Shown here piece by piece: positions 42,488 through 51,347 of a stretch of 64,000 nt of DNA. Below the pieces are notes generated by a model. That model saw only the letters and a list, made by a program, of their open reading frames with translations, ran no database searches and had not been told where the DNA came from. Numbering within the stretch: position 1 is the stretch's first letter; every line of letters starts with the position of its first letter. Origin of the DNA: Aquisphaera insulae. GTDB taxonomy: Bacteria > Planctomycetota > Planctomycetia > Isosphaerales > Isosphaeraceae. Location of the stretch: assembly GCF_011064615.1 (NCBI RefSeq), contig NZ_JAALJH010000018.1, forward strand, positions 52,480 through 116,479. The letters are read 5' to 3'. Made by a program: the position numbers and the translations under genes.

Positions 42488-43606
42488 ATGCGGATGGGGA
42501 GTTCACTGCGACTCGTGGCGGCCGCCGCCTGTTCGACGATGATCATGGCCATGAATCCCACCAATGCGGTCGCAGCCGAGACGCTGCCGCCCCTGTCGAA
42601 GGATCAGGCTTCCGCCTTCGCGCGGCTCGTGCTCAGGGGGCTCAACAGGGAGTACCCGAACAAGCTCGACCACGTGATGGCCGGGCCCGACGACGTGAAG
42701 GCGCCCCGGAGCCTTCATCCGGCCTTCTTCGCGGCCTATGACTGGCATTCGTGCGTTCACGGTCACTGGACGCTCTGCCGGTTGCTCCGGCTCTTCCCCG
42801 ACCTTCCCCAGGCGGCCGAGATTCGGCATCTGCTCAACGACCACTTGACCACCGCGAACTTGAAGGTCGAGGCGGACTACTTCGCCCGCAAGGAGAGCAA
42901 ATCGTTCGAGCGGACCTACGGCTGGGCCTGGCTCCTGAAGCTCGCCGAGGAGCTGCGCGGCTGGGATGACCCGGACGCGAGGCGATGGTCGGAGGCGCTC
43001 CGGCCGCTCGCGGACGCGATCGTCGCCCGCTACCTCGACTTCCTGCCGAAGCAGACCTATCCGATCCGCACGGGCGTGCATCCGAACACGGCCTTCGGGC
43101 TGGCGTTCGCCCATGATTACGCACGGGCCACCGGGAACGTCGATCTCCGGAAGCTCGTGGAGGAGCGGTCGCGGAACTACTACGGCGACGACCGCGACGC
43201 CCCGGCCCGATGGGAGCCCTCCGGAGCCGACTTCTTCTCGCCGGTCCTCGTCGAGGCCGATCTCATGAGGCGAGTCCTGTCCAAGGACGAGTTTCGCGGC
43301 TGGATCGGCCGCTTCTTGCCGGCGGCCGCGAAGGGTGAGCCGAAATCCCTCTTCGATCCGGCGATCGTCACCGATCGGTCCGACCCCCAGCTCGTCCATC
43401 TGGATGGCCTCAACCTGAGTCGGGCCTGGTGCCTGCGGGGCATTGCCGCGGCCCTGCCGTCGAACGACCCGGCCCGATCCGCGCTCACGGCCTCGGCCGG
43501 ACGCCACGCGGCGGCCGCCCTCGGGCATGTTGCGAGCGGCGATTTCGCGGGCGAGCACTGGCTGGCGTCGTTCGCGGTGTTCTTGCTGACGACGGAAGGC
43601 GACTGA
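42488..43606 (+). CDS. Exported DUF2891 family protein
   Basis: A 372-residue protein of the DUF2891 family, seen from RLVLRGLNREYPNKLDHVM, LHPAFFAAYDWHSCVHGHWT and GVHPNTAFGLAFAHDYAR. The pattern YDWHSxxHGHW suggests an (alpha/alpha) barrel with an acidic/His pocket, as in glycan- or sugar-active enzymes, but no activity is established to my knowledge. ATG 42488 has GGGAGG six bases upstream and starts a signal peptide (LRLVAAAACSTMIMAMNP). ATG 42482 and ATG 42494 are alternatives. The cotranscribed upstream gene is an oxygenase. Confidence 0.85.
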   Translation: MRMGSSLRLVAAAACSTMIMAMNPTNAVAAETLPPLSKDQASAFARLVLRGLNREYPNKLDHVMAGPDDVKAPRSLHPAFFAAYDWHSCVHGHWTLCRLLRLFPDLPQAAEIRHLLNDHLTTANLKVEADYFARKESKSFERTYGWAWLLKLAEELRGWDDPDARRWSEALRPLADAIVARYLDFLPKQTYPIRTGVHPNTAFGLAFAHDYARATGNVDLRKLVEERSRNYYGDDRDAPARWEPSGADFFSPVLVEADLMRRVLSKDEFRGWIGRFLPAAAKGEPKSLFDPAIVTDRSDPQLVHLDGLNLSRAWCLRGIAAALPSNDPARSALTASAGRHAAAALGHVASGDFAGEHWLASFAVFLLTTEGD

Positions 43607-43672
43607 TTTCGGAGAAGAAGGTGAAAGGCCGGGCCGCGTCGGCTGTAAGGGATGGTAGGAGAGAGACGATGC

Positions 43673-44275
43673 ATGATCCACCCCGATTCGACGCGACCGA
43701 GCTTGCTGCTGCGGATCCGGGATCCCGGTGACAGACTGGCTTGGGAGCAGTTCGTCGAGATCTACGCGCCGCTCGTCTACCAGGCGGCGCGGCGGCGTGG
43801 CTTGCAGGACTGCGACGCGGCGGACCTGACGCAGGAAGTGCTGCGCTCGGTCTCAACCGCAATCGGCCGGCTCGAGTACGACCCCCGCAGGGGGACGTTT
43901 CGTGGTTGGCTTTTCACCGTGACGCGCAATGCCCTGAATTCGTTCCTGGAGGCTCGTCGACGATCGCCGCAGGCGACAGGAGATCCGGACGTCCAGGCGT
44001 TGCTCGAGGCGCAGCCGTCGCGTGGAGATTCGTCGGAAGAATGGGACCGGGAGTACCAGCTCCGGATCCTTTCCTATGCCGCCGAGCAGGTCCGGCCGTC
44101 GTTCGAGGACGCCACCTGGCAAGGCTTCTGGAGGACGGCCGTGGAGGGGAGGCCGAACAAGGAAGTCGCCGCGGAGCTCGGGATGTCGCTGGGGGCTCTC
44201 TACATCGCCCGGAGCCGCGTGCTGGGACGGATCCGGGAGCATGCACGCCTCTTGCTGGAGGATGAATCGCCATGA
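43673..44275 (+). CDS. ECF-type RNA polymerase sigma factor
   Basis: A 200-residue sigma factor. Region 2 has WEQFVEIYAPLVYQAARRRG and DCDAADLTQEVLRSVSTAIG, with FRGWLFTVTRNALNSF for -10 melting. Region 4 has the helix-turn-helix RPNKEVAAELGMSLGALYIA. The length and the sequence of region 2 (the AADLTQEV element) are typical of planctomycete ECF groups. Its stop overlaps the ATG of the next gene, a zinc-finger kinase, by 4 bp, so the two are made in step and the kinase is the likely control partner. ATG 43673 was chosen as closest to the family core; the frame is open to ATG 43652. Confidence 0.9.
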   Translation: MIHPDSTRPSLLLRIRDPGDRLAWEQFVEIYAPLVYQAARRRGLQDCDAADLTQEVLRSVSTAIGRLEYDPRRGTFRGWLFTVTRNALNSFLEARRRSPQATGDPDVQALLEAQPSRGDSSEEWDREYQLRILSYAAEQVRPSFEDATWQGFWRTAVEGRPNKEVAAELGMSLGALYIARSRVLGRIREHARLLLEDESP

Positions 44276-46548
44276 GCTTCGCCGCGACCTGCCCCGACGA
44301 CTCCGCGTTGAAGCGATTGCTGGACGGGTTGCTCCCGGACGGCGAAACCGTACGCCTTCAATCCCACCTGGAGTCGTGCGGCGACTGCCAGGAACGGATT
44401 GAGGCGCTTGCGTATGACCGCCATGGGAACCCGCTATCCATTCCGTGCCCTTCGCCCCGGGTGATTCAGAGATACCTGGACGGCAACCTCGAGGACCATG
44501 CGAGCGACGTGATCGGACATCACACGGACGCTTGCCGGTCGTGCGGGGCCGTCCTCGAGGCGCTTTCGAGCGGTGAGTCTTTTGACGAGGCGTCTGGATG
44601 TCCTCCCGTGGCGGAGTGGCAGCGGCTGGTCGTCGGCACGCTCCCGGAAGGCCGACAGATCGCGCTGGAGGGCCACCTCGACGGCTGCGCGGCATGCCGT
44701 GATCGGCTCGAGGCACTCGCCGGCGGTGATGGTCTGCCGGGCCGCTTGGAAGCCCTACGCTCGGCTCCCGTTGCGGATGAGCCAGGCCTCAGGCGCGTCA
44801 TCGGGGCGCTGAAGGACTGCTATCAGGCAGCCTCGGCGGCGACTGAGTCATTCCCGGCGTCGGGCGCGGTTCCCCCCGCGGAGTTGCTGGAGCTTCTGGA
44901 CGCCCCCTCGAGTCCCGGCGATCTCGGGACGATCGGGACGTATCGCGTGCTCGAGGTCCTCGGCTCTGGTGGAATGGGAGTCGTCCTGCGGGGGTTCGAC
45001 CCGGGGTTGAATCGGCCCGTGGCGATCAAGGTGCTCGCCCCGCAGCTCGCGACGAGCGGCACGGCCCGGCAGCGGTTCGCCCGCGAAGCCCGCGCGGCGG
45101 CCGCGATCCGCAACGAGCACGTGGTGGCGATCCACTCGGTGGATGAGTGGCGGGGCCTCCTCCCCTACCTGGTCATGGAGTTCATCCCCGGGCGGTCACT
45201 CCAGGCCCGGATCGAGGACCCGGTCCCGCTCGACGTGAACGCGATCCTCCGGATTGGGATGCAGGCCGCGACGGGGCTGGCGGCGGCCCATGCCCAGGGG
45301 CTCGTCCATCGCGACATCAAGCCGTCGAACATCCTGCTCGAGAACTGCGTCGAACGCGTGAAGATCACCGACTTCGGCCTGGCGCGGGCCGCGGACGACG
45401 CCAGCCTGACGCACAGCGGGTTCGTCGCCGGGACGCCCCTGTTCATGGCCCCGGAGCAAGCCCGCGGCGACGCGATCGACCACCGCGCCGACCTGTTCAG
45501 CCTGGGCGTCGTGCTATACGCCATGTGCACCGGCCGCTCACCGTTCCGGGCCTCGACGACGCTCGCCGTCCTCAAGCGCGTGTGCGACGACCTCCACCGG
45601 CCCATTCGCGAGACGAACCCGGACATCCCCGATTCGCTCTGCCGGGTCATCGATCGGCTCCTCGCCAAGGAACCCTCCGACCGGTTCTCGTCGGCCGACG
45701 AGGTGGCGAGGGTCCTGGCCGATCGCCTCGCGGCCCGCCAGCGAGGCGCGGCCGAAGGCCCCGACGCCATCGGATCGAACGATCCTCCAGCTTTCGGCCA
45801 GTCCCTCGTGGATCACCACGACGTCGGCCCTGAGAAGGAGATGACGAGGAGTCGCCGATCGCCTCGCAGGTTTCGGTCGGTGGCGACGATCCTCGTGGGA
45901 CTTGCCGCGCTGGCGGTCGTCGCCTTCGCCGTGATTCACGCCATCCGCTGGATTCGGTCGGGCGTCATGTCGTCGCGCGAAATGGTTGCCCCATTGAGCC
46001 GGGTGATCGTCCGGCTCCCGGATCGCTCATTCGAGGTCTGGCTCAACGGAAGGCAGGTCGACCCCCTCCCGAACACGTTGATGTGTGTGCGGTCCTTGCC
46101 GCCAGGGCCGGTTATCGTGGATGCCCAACGTGAGGGGATGGCCCCGGGGCGGAAGTCTGTCTTCCTTAGGAGGGACTCTGAGCTGGAACTGGTCGTCTCG
46201 CCCGACGGAACCGTGGAGGTGCTCTTCGAGCGGTCGCTTGACACGTCGCCACTTCGACGAAGGCCCGAAGTGTCCGAACGTCGAGATTGGCTGGACAAAC
46301 GCGTTCAGGACACCTTCCTGTCCGACCCCGAGGTCCTGGCCTTGATCGAGCGAATCAAGATCTTCCAGGAGGAGTACGACCATGTGAAGAGGATGACCAG
46401 GCGGGCAGGCGACCCGGCGTTCAAGGCGGTCCGGCAGGAGCTCGATCGGCTCAATGAGCAGTATAACGGTCTCTGGACCACGAAGGGCGCGGAGATACGC
46501 GGACGGCTGAAACGTGAGGAGGGCCTGCTCGGTCATGTCAGCGAGTAA
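44272..46548 (+). CDS. Membrane Ser/Thr kinase with three N-terminal anti-sigma-type zinc fingers
   Basis: A 758-residue protein. Three ZAS-like motifs (HxxxCxxC) stand in the first 160 residues: HLESCGDCQERIEAL, HTDACRSCGAVLEAL and HLDGCAACRDRLEAL. The kinase domain (about 223-480) follows: VLGSGGMGVVLRG, Lys in VAIKVLAP (about 252), HRDIKPSN (about 346), DFGLARA (about 367) and APEQARG. A transmembrane helix lies near 540-563 (ATILVGLAALAVVAFAVIHA) and the C-terminus is a 200-residue outer part with PEGA-like and coiled-coil character. Inference: the fingers hold the sigma factor and phosphorylation changes the hold. Coupled to the sigma gene by ATGA (44272-44275). Confidence 0.92.
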   Translation: MSFAATCPDDSALKRLLDGLLPDGETVRLQSHLESCGDCQERIEALAYDRHGNPLSIPCPSPRVIQRYLDGNLEDHASDVIGHHTDACRSCGAVLEALSSGESFDEASGCPPVAEWQRLVVGTLPEGRQIALEGHLDGCAACRDRLEALAGGDGLPGRLEALRSAPVADEPGLRRVIGALKDCYQAASAATESFPASGAVPPAELLELLDAPSSPGDLGTIGTYRVLEVLGSGGMGVVLRGFDPGLNRPVAIKVLAPQLATSGTARQRFAREARAAAAIRNEHVVAIHSVDEWRGLLPYLVMEFIPGRSLQARIEDPVPLDVNAILRIGMQAATGLAAAHAQGLVHRDIKPSNILLENCVERVKITDFGLARAADDASLTHSGFVAGTPLFMAPEQARGDAIDHRADLFSLGVVLYAMCTGRSPFRASTTLAVLKRVCDDLHRPIRETNPDIPDSLCRVIDRLLAKEPSDRFSSADEVARVLADRLAARQRGAAEGPDAIGSNDPPAFGQSLVDHHDVGPEKEMTRSRRSPRRFRSVATILVGLAALAVVAFAVIHAIRWIRSGVMSSREMVAPLSRVIVRLPDRSFEVWLNGRQVDPLPNTLMCVRSLPPGPVIVDAQREGMAPGRKSVFLRRDSELELVVSPDGTVEVLFERSLDTSPLRRRPEVSERRDWLDKRVQDTFLSDPEVLALIERIKIFQEEYDHVKRMTRRAGDPAFKAVRQELDRLNEQYNGLWTTKGAEIRGRLKREEGLLGHVSE

Positions 46549-46579
46549 CGAACTCACGGTCGAGGTCGCTCGATCGTGA

Positions 46580-46939
46580 TCAGAGTGTGGATGGGCTGGG
46601 ATCCTCGAACTCCGAATTCAACAGCCGCTCCCGAAGAGCCTTGGTATCGTCTCCGAGCTCCGAGGGCGCAAACGTCAATAGGGTGATGATGTCCGCCTGG
46701 GTGTGCTCGGGCAGATTCTTGAGAACCCGTTCGACCATCGCGTCTCGCTTCGCGATGCTCTTACCTTCAAACTTCTCGTCGATCACGCGGACACGAATCG
46801 ATGCGGAATTATATCGATATGCATCGGAATTTCGAAATCCTGCTTCTCGAAGTGCGTTCTCGACATCTCGAGTCTCGTCGGTCCGTTTTCGCTTCCAGCG
46901 AGAATTGCCGGTGCTCGTCGTGGTATCGCTGCGGGTCAT
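46580..46939 (-). CDS. Small protein with BolA-like core, paired with a HEPN protein
   Basis: A 119-residue protein. After a basic, Thr/Ser-rich start it has RDVENALREAGFRN, then ASIRVRVIDEKFEGKSIAKRDAMVERVL. The latter resembles the beta-hairpin-helix core of BolA (VVSDxFEGxSxxxRHxLV), although the usual histidine after the arginine is Asp here. The likeness is by eye and may be fortuitous. The tail contains HTQADIITLLTFAPSEL. The start ATG 46939 overlaps the HEPN stop by 4 bp (ATGA, 46936-46939); a longer frame from 46960 is less likely. Role unknown; the tight link suggests joint action with the HEPN protein. Confidence 0.72.
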   Translation of the reverse strand: MTRSDTTTSTGNSRWKRKRTDETRDVENALREAGFRNSDAYRYNSASIRVRVIDEKFEGKSIAKRDAMVERVLKNLPEHTQADIITLLTFAPSELGDDTKALRERLLNSEFEDPSPSTL

Positions 46940-47343
46940 GCCAGTTGCCCTCCTACCCAAGCGTAGATCTCCTTCGCGGTCTTGAGCAATGCCCTCGTCT
47001 CGCCCGTGTCGCGCCGGCCAGTCTTGTAGCGAAGGTCGGTGCTCCAGTCGAAGAGTCTCATTCGCCTTGCGAGCCTTAACGGCAGATTCACCCCGTGACT
47101 CTTGAGCATCCCCAAGAGGATTTCCGGCTTGTGCATCTTGGCCCCCTTTGTCAGCTCTTTCAGCATCTTCGGCTGATCAGAATCGGGCGTTCGCTCGAGG
47201 ATGAGTGCCTTCAGACAACATTCAACCGTGTAGCCACCTATATACTGTGCATCCAGCGTCAGTCCCTCGCGGAGCAAGACCTCAGCGGCAATAAACCGTT
47301 GCGCGGCGACCTTCTGGAAGTCACGGCTGGACGTCGGAGGCAT
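46936..47343 (-). CDS. HEPN-domain protein
   Basis: A 135-residue helical protein of the HEPN superfamily. Helix 1 is KVAAQRFIAAEVLLREG, helix 2 has QYIGGYTVECCLKALILE (the classical YxxxxxxEKxLKALL position), and the C-terminal helices have DWSTDLRYKTGRRDTGETRA and LLKTAKEIYAWV. The RNase motif Rx4-6H of toxic HEPNs is not evident; MHKPEILLGML occupies the usual GHDLxxLL place. It is therefore more likely a binding or regulatory HEPN than a nuclease. It overlaps the CHAD gene by 23 bp and the next gene by 4 bp. No nucleotidyltransferase (MNT) partner is present. Confidence 0.8.
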   Translation of the reverse strand: MPPTSSRDFQKVAAQRFIAAEVLLREGLTLDAQYIGGYTVECCLKALILERTPDSDQPKMLKELTKGAKMHKPEILLGMLKSHGVNLPLRLARRMRLFDWSTDLRYKTGRRDTGETRALLKTAKEIYAWVGGQLA

Positions 47344-48445
47344 GGTGTCGCTTCTCCGCCCGCCGGATCCACCGCGTGGACTTCTTCCGGTCGAGCTTCT
47401 CCCAGACCTCGAAGAAGGAGTTGCGAGACTTCTCGCAGGCCTTCCGCTGGGACTTCAGGAGGTGGCGGGCCTCGGCGACCGCGGCCTCGTCCTCGGGCGG
47501 ATCGGCGAGGAATTGACCGAGCTCGGCGGCGGCGACGACGGCGTCCTGGTGCTCGCCCAGGACGTCCTGGACGAGCGTCGCCAGGCGGATGAAGCGGCGG
47601 GCTTCCTTCTGGACATCGGGACCGAGGGCCGGGGCGATCAGCTCGGCCGTGTAGCGGGCACGCTTGGCGCGCTTGCGGACATCGTGGAAGGCCTGGTCGG
47701 GCGTGTGCGTCTTGAGGCCCCTGCCCCCCTTCTTCAACCGTCGCCAGGCGGCGCGGGCGATCGGCGGGAGGGCGACGCGGCAGGGCTGGTGGGCCTCGTC
47801 CACGAGGGGAGGTGTTTCCAGGGCCGATTCCAGCTCCGCGATCAGCCCGCGATAACGCTCGCCGTCGAGGGCCTCGCGGAGGACGCGCGAGTTCTGGTGA
47901 TGCCGCTCATGGAGCCGGTTGAAGAACGGCTCGGCTCGGGCCGGCGCGGGCGAGTCGACGTTCTCGGTGGTCGCTCTCGACTTCGTCTTCTCGTCCCCTT
48001 GCAGGCGATTCTCGAGGATATCCAGGTCGCGGACGTCGCCGAGGAGTCCGGCCAGCCATTTCAGCTCTGCTTCCACGTGCTGGCGCCATTCCGGCTCGAT
48101 CAGGTCGCGGAGAGCGTGCAACTCACTCCGGAGCCGCCGCGAGGACGTCCGCATCCGGTGGATCCCCTCAGGCTCGCCCCCACGGGCCGGCGGATTCGCG
48201 GCTCGCAGGCGCGAGAGTGCTCCTCGGATTGCCGACAGGATCAGGTCGGCGGCGGGCCGATCGGGCGAGCTCGCCGGGATGAACGCTTCTGCGGGGCTCT
48301 CCGCGAGCGGGGCGACGCGGATGGCGGGATGGTGGATGCCGTTTGCGGGGCCGCTCCCGTCGACCGAGTCAATGTCACCCGGGGTCGTCCCCGGACGGCG
48401 GGTAGGCGCCCGGCGTCGGGCTCTTGGCTTGAATCTGGGATTCAT
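47321..48445 (-). CDS. CHAD-domain protein (polyphosphate-binding type)
   Basis: A 374-residue protein. The first 90 residues are arginine/proline-rich and disordered-looking. The CHAD domain (about 95-365) is a two-fold helical repeat with conserved basic and histidine residues: EGIHRMRTSSRRLRSELHAL, LGDVRDLDIL, HDVRKRAKRARYTAELIAPA and VQDVLGEHQDAVVAA. CHAD proteins bind inorganic polyphosphate through these positive surfaces and have been found on polyP granules. It overlaps the start of the HEPN gene by 23 bp and so heads a three-gene unit. Confidence 0.9.
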   Translation of the reverse strand: MNPRFKPRARRRAPTRRPGTTPGDIDSVDGSGPANGIHHPAIRVAPLAESPAEAFIPASSPDRPAADLILSAIRGALSRLRAANPPARGGEPEGIHRMRTSSRRLRSELHALRDLIEPEWRQHVEAELKWLAGLLGDVRDLDILENRLQGDEKTKSRATTENVDSPAPARAEPFFNRLHERHHQNSRVLREALDGERYRGLIAELESALETPPLVDEAHQPCRVALPPIARAAWRRLKKGGRGLKTHTPDQAFHDVRKRAKRARYTAELIAPALGPDVQKEARRFIRLATLVQDVLGEHQDAVVAAAELGQFLADPPEDEAAVAEARHLLKSQRKACEKSRNSFFEVWEKLDRKKSTRWIRRAEKRHHASDVQP

Positions 48446-48505
48446 GAGGGCACCGATGGGTGCAAGAGACGGCCCGTCATTCTGAGGCGAAGCGGGCGGA
48501 GGCTG

Positions 48506-48540
48506 GGTCGTGAAGGGCTCTTCCCTGAACCTTCACGACC
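48506..48540 (-). terminator. Hairpin downstream of the DNA ligase gene
   Basis: An 11-bp perfect stem (GGTCGTGAAGG at 48506-48516 with CCTTCACGACC at 48530-48540) and a 13-base loop, about 85 bp beyond the ligase stop and 60 bp before the CHAD start on the same strand. It may end the ligase transcript; no U tract. Confidence 0.4.
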
Positions 48541-48624
48541 GTCAAGTCTAACGGGCCGGTGCGGTGTCGTGTCAAGCGGTTGGCAGGTTGGGCAAGAGCC
48601 GCCCAGGCCGATTGTGGCGGCAGT

Positions 48625-50244
48625 TCAGCTCGTTACGGCAGGCAGCAGGGCGCGGACGGTCTCCAGCGAGTCCGCCTCGGCGGCGGTCTTGTCCGTCCGC
48701 CACCGGAGGATCCGCGGGAAGCGGACGGCGATTCCCGACTTGTGGCGGGTCGATCGATTCAGGCCCTCGAAGGCCAGCTCGAAGACGAGCTCCGGCTTGA
48801 CCGTCCGGACGGGCCCGAATTTCTCGATCATGTTGCGGCGGACGAAGGCATCCACCTTGCGGATCTCTTCATCCGTGAGCCCGGAGTAGGCCTTGGCGAT
48901 GGGGACCAGCCCGCCCGTGGCCGGATCCCAGACGCCGAAGGTGTAGTCCGTGTACAGGCTCGCGCGCTTGCCGCTGCCGCGGGCGGCCAGGATCAGGACC
49001 GCGTCGATCGTGAGCGGCTGGACCTTCCACTTCCACCAGTCCCCCCGGCGTCGACCGACGCCGTAGGCGGAATCCCGGCGCTTCAGCATCAACCCCTCGG
49101 CCTCTCGCTCGCGACTGGTGGTCCGCGCGGTGGCCAGTTCCGGCCAGGTCGTCGCCGGCACCGTCGGCGACAGCCGGATCCGGTGGGCCAGCACCGGCTG
49201 GTCGCGTTCCACGCCCGCGACCAGGTTCGCAAGCCTCTGCCGGCGTTCGGTGAGCGGCTCGCCCCGGATGTCCGCGCCGTCGACCTCGATCAGGTCATAT
49301 GCCATCAGGATGACCGGGACCTGTGCCAGGATCGTCTTCGTGACCGACTTGCGGCCGATTCGCTTCTGGAGCATCGCAAACGGCAGGACGCGGCCCTCCT
49401 CGAAAGGGAGGATCTCGCCATCGAGCGCCGTGCCGTCCGGAAGGCAATCGCCGACGGCGGCGAGCTCGGGATACGAGTCGGTGACGAGCTCCTCCCCGCG
49501 CGACCAGAGGAACGTCTGCCCTGCCCGGCGGATGAGCTGGCTGCGGATGCCGTCCCACTTCCATTCGGCCTGCCAGTCGAGGATCTCTCCCAGCGACTCG
49601 AGCGGATCCTCGAGCGGATAGGCGAGGAAGAACGGGTACGGCCGGCTGATGTCGGCGTCGGCCGGATCCTCGGCGATGAGCCGCCCGAAGAAGGCCGTCG
49701 TGGGCTCCCAGTCGCCCATCAACCGATGGGCGACGACCGCGGGATCGACCTTGCCGAACGTGCCGATGGCCCGGGTGACGAGCTGCTGCGAGACGCCCAC
49801 CCGGAAGGCCCCGCTGATGAGCTTGTTCCAGACGAACCGTTGCGGCTGGTCGAGCGACCGCCAGGCCGCCACGACCGCCGCGTGCTGGGCCTCCTCGCTC
49901 ATACTCCTGAGCGGGAGGAGGCGATCCTCGACCCAGCGGCAGAGGGCCAGGTCGCTCGATTCGCGCGGCGGCGGGAGCAGCAGTGCGATCGTCTCCGCGA
50001 TGTCGCCGACGGCGTCGTAGCTCTCCTGGAAGAGCCACGGCGCGATGCCGGCCTCCTCCATGGCCCAGGCGCGAAGCCTCGCGCTGGGGACGACCTGCCG
50101 GGGCTTGCGGCCGATGAGGAAGTACACGGCCCAGGCGGCATCGGCCGGTGAGACCTTGCCGAAGTAGTCCACCAGGGCGCGGACCTTTTGCGAAGTCTTC
50201 GTCGTCTCGTCGAGCGCGACGTACAGGTCGGCGAACGCCTTCAT
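48625..50244 (-). CDS. ATP-dependent DNA ligase (ligase-associated exonuclease operon)
   Basis: A 539-residue ligase of the bacterial LigB/archaeal-like group. The helical DNA-binding N-terminus spans 1-205. The adenylation domain carries motif I EWKWDGIR (Lys229), motif III WSRGEELVTDSYPEL, motif IV EGLMLKR and motif V WWKWK. The OB domain ends with RFPRILRWRTDK. It seals nicked DNA via enzyme-AMP. ATG 50244 overlaps the nuclease stop by 4 bp (ATGA, 50241-50244). Such ligases usually travel with an SNM1-like nuclease, an Lhr-type helicase and a PdeM-type phosphoesterase; only the first is here. Confidence 0.94.
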   Translation of the reverse strand: MKAFADLYVALDETTKTSQKVRALVDYFGKVSPADAAWAVYFLIGRKPRQVVPSARLRAWAMEEAGIAPWLFQESYDAVGDIAETIALLLPPPRESSDLALCRWVEDRLLPLRSMSEEAQHAAVVAAWRSLDQPQRFVWNKLISGAFRVGVSQQLVTRAIGTFGKVDPAVVAHRLMGDWEPTTAFFGRLIAEDPADADISRPYPFFLAYPLEDPLESLGEILDWQAEWKWDGIRSQLIRRAGQTFLWSRGEELVTDSYPELAAVGDCLPDGTALDGEILPFEEGRVLPFAMLQKRIGRKSVTKTILAQVPVILMAYDLIEVDGADIRGEPLTERRQRLANLVAGVERDQPVLAHRIRLSPTVPATTWPELATARTTSREREAEGLMLKRRDSAYGVGRRRGDWWKWKVQPLTIDAVLILAARGSGKRASLYTDYTFGVWDPATGGLVPIAKAYSGLTDEEIRKVDAFVRRNMIEKFGPVRTVKPELVFELAFEGLNRSTRHKSGIAVRFPRILRWRTDKTAAEADSLETVRALLPAVTS

Positions 50245-51347
50245 GCGGTCGACTCCTCGGCAGGCCGCTCTTCGGAGAAGGCCAGGTTCAACGCATCGGA
50301 ATTCGCCCCGAGGACAGGCCCCTCCGGCTCCGAGGCGTCGTCGCGCTCGCCCGTGTAACGAGTTGCGAGGATGCCGGCGTCCTTGCCCTGTTCCTGGAGC
50401 CAGCGGGCGACGACCGACGTGTAGCCGTGAGTGAGGAGCACCCGTTCCGCGCCCGTCGCGTCGATCGCGGCGAGCAGGCTGGGCCAGTCCACGTGATCGG
50501 AGAGGACGAATCCGCGATCGACCGACTTCCGCCGTCGCGGCCCGCGGATTCGCATCCAGCCCGAGGCGAATCCGGTGGAGATCGGCCCGAACCTGCGGAG
50601 CCAGGGCGTCCCCTGCACCGACGGCGGCGCGACGATCAGGGCCCGCGACCAGTCGGTCTTCTTCTCGGCGTCGCCGGCATACGTCGTCGCGGGAAGTGCG
50701 ACCCCGGCCGCGCGATAGGCCCGCGTCATCACCTCGACGGCGCCGTGGGTGTAGATCGGGCCGGGCAGGTCCCCCTTCGCGGCCAGGCCGGCGAGGATCC
50801 TCTGCGACTTCCCCAGGGCGTAAGCCATGACGAGGCTCGCCTTGCCGGCCTCCTGATTCGACCGCCACCAGCCGAGGACCTCGTCGAAGACGGCCTCCTG
50901 CGGCTGCCATCGATAGATCGGCAGGCCGAAGGTCGATTCCGAGATGAAGGTGTGGCAGCGGACGGGCTCGAACGAAGCACACGTCAGGTCGGGCTCGGTC
51001 TTGTAGTCGCCGGACGCGACCCAGACTTCGCCCCGGTGTTCGACCCGCACTTGAGAAGACCCGAGGATGTGCCCGGCGGGGTGGAACGAAACGCGGACGC
51101 CGCGGATGTCCAACGTTTCACCGTACGGGAGTGTCTCGATCTCCGCGGTCTCGCCGACGCGGGCTCGCAGGACGGTGCGGCCGTCGTAGCTCGTGAGGTA
51201 CTTGCCGCATCCCCAGCACGCATGATCCGCGTGAGCATGCGTAACGACGGCCCGCGGCACCGGCCGCCAGGGATCCACGTGGAAGTCCCCAGCGGCGCAA
51301 TAGAGGCCCGCGTCGGTCGGTTCGAGGAGTGCTTTGCTGGGCATCAT
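50241..51347 (-). CDS. Ligase-associated DNA exonuclease (SNM1-like metallo-beta-lactamase fold)
   Basis: A 368-residue beta-CASP-type protein. The metal-binding HxHxDH is in THAHADHACWG near 39-45, further ligands occur in HPAGHILGSS and SGDYKTEPD, and a C-terminal HVDWPSLL ... LTHGYT completes the site. This is the ligase-associated exonuclease family that works with the downstream ATP-dependent ligase in end processing. The start is ATG 51347, or ATG 51344 directly after it; the frame runs further up but without family sequence. The stop overlaps the ligase start. Confidence 0.9.
   Translation of the reverse strand: MMPSKALLEPTDAGLYCAAGDFHVDPWRPVPRAVVTHAHADHACWGCGKYLTSYDGRTVLRARVGETAEIETLPYGETLDIRGVRVSFHPAGHILGSSQVRVEHRGEVWVASGDYKTEPDLTCASFEPVRCHTFISESTFGLPIYRWQPQEAVFDEVLGWWRSNQEAGKASLVMAYALGKSQRILAGLAAKGDLPGPIYTHGAVEVMTRAYRAAGVALPATTYAGDAEKKTDWSRALIVAPPSVQGTPWLRRFGPISTGFASGWMRIRGPRRRKSVDRGFVLSDHVDWPSLLAAIDATGAERVLLTHGYTSVVARWLQEQGKDAGILATRYTGERDDASEPEGPVLGANSDALNLAFSEERPAEESTA

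Noticed and set aside
46936..47343. HEPN-MNT toxin-antitoxin system
   Set aside because: The neighbour has no nucleotidyltransferase signature (GSxxxG...DxD) and the HEPN lacks an evident Rx4-6H RNase motif.
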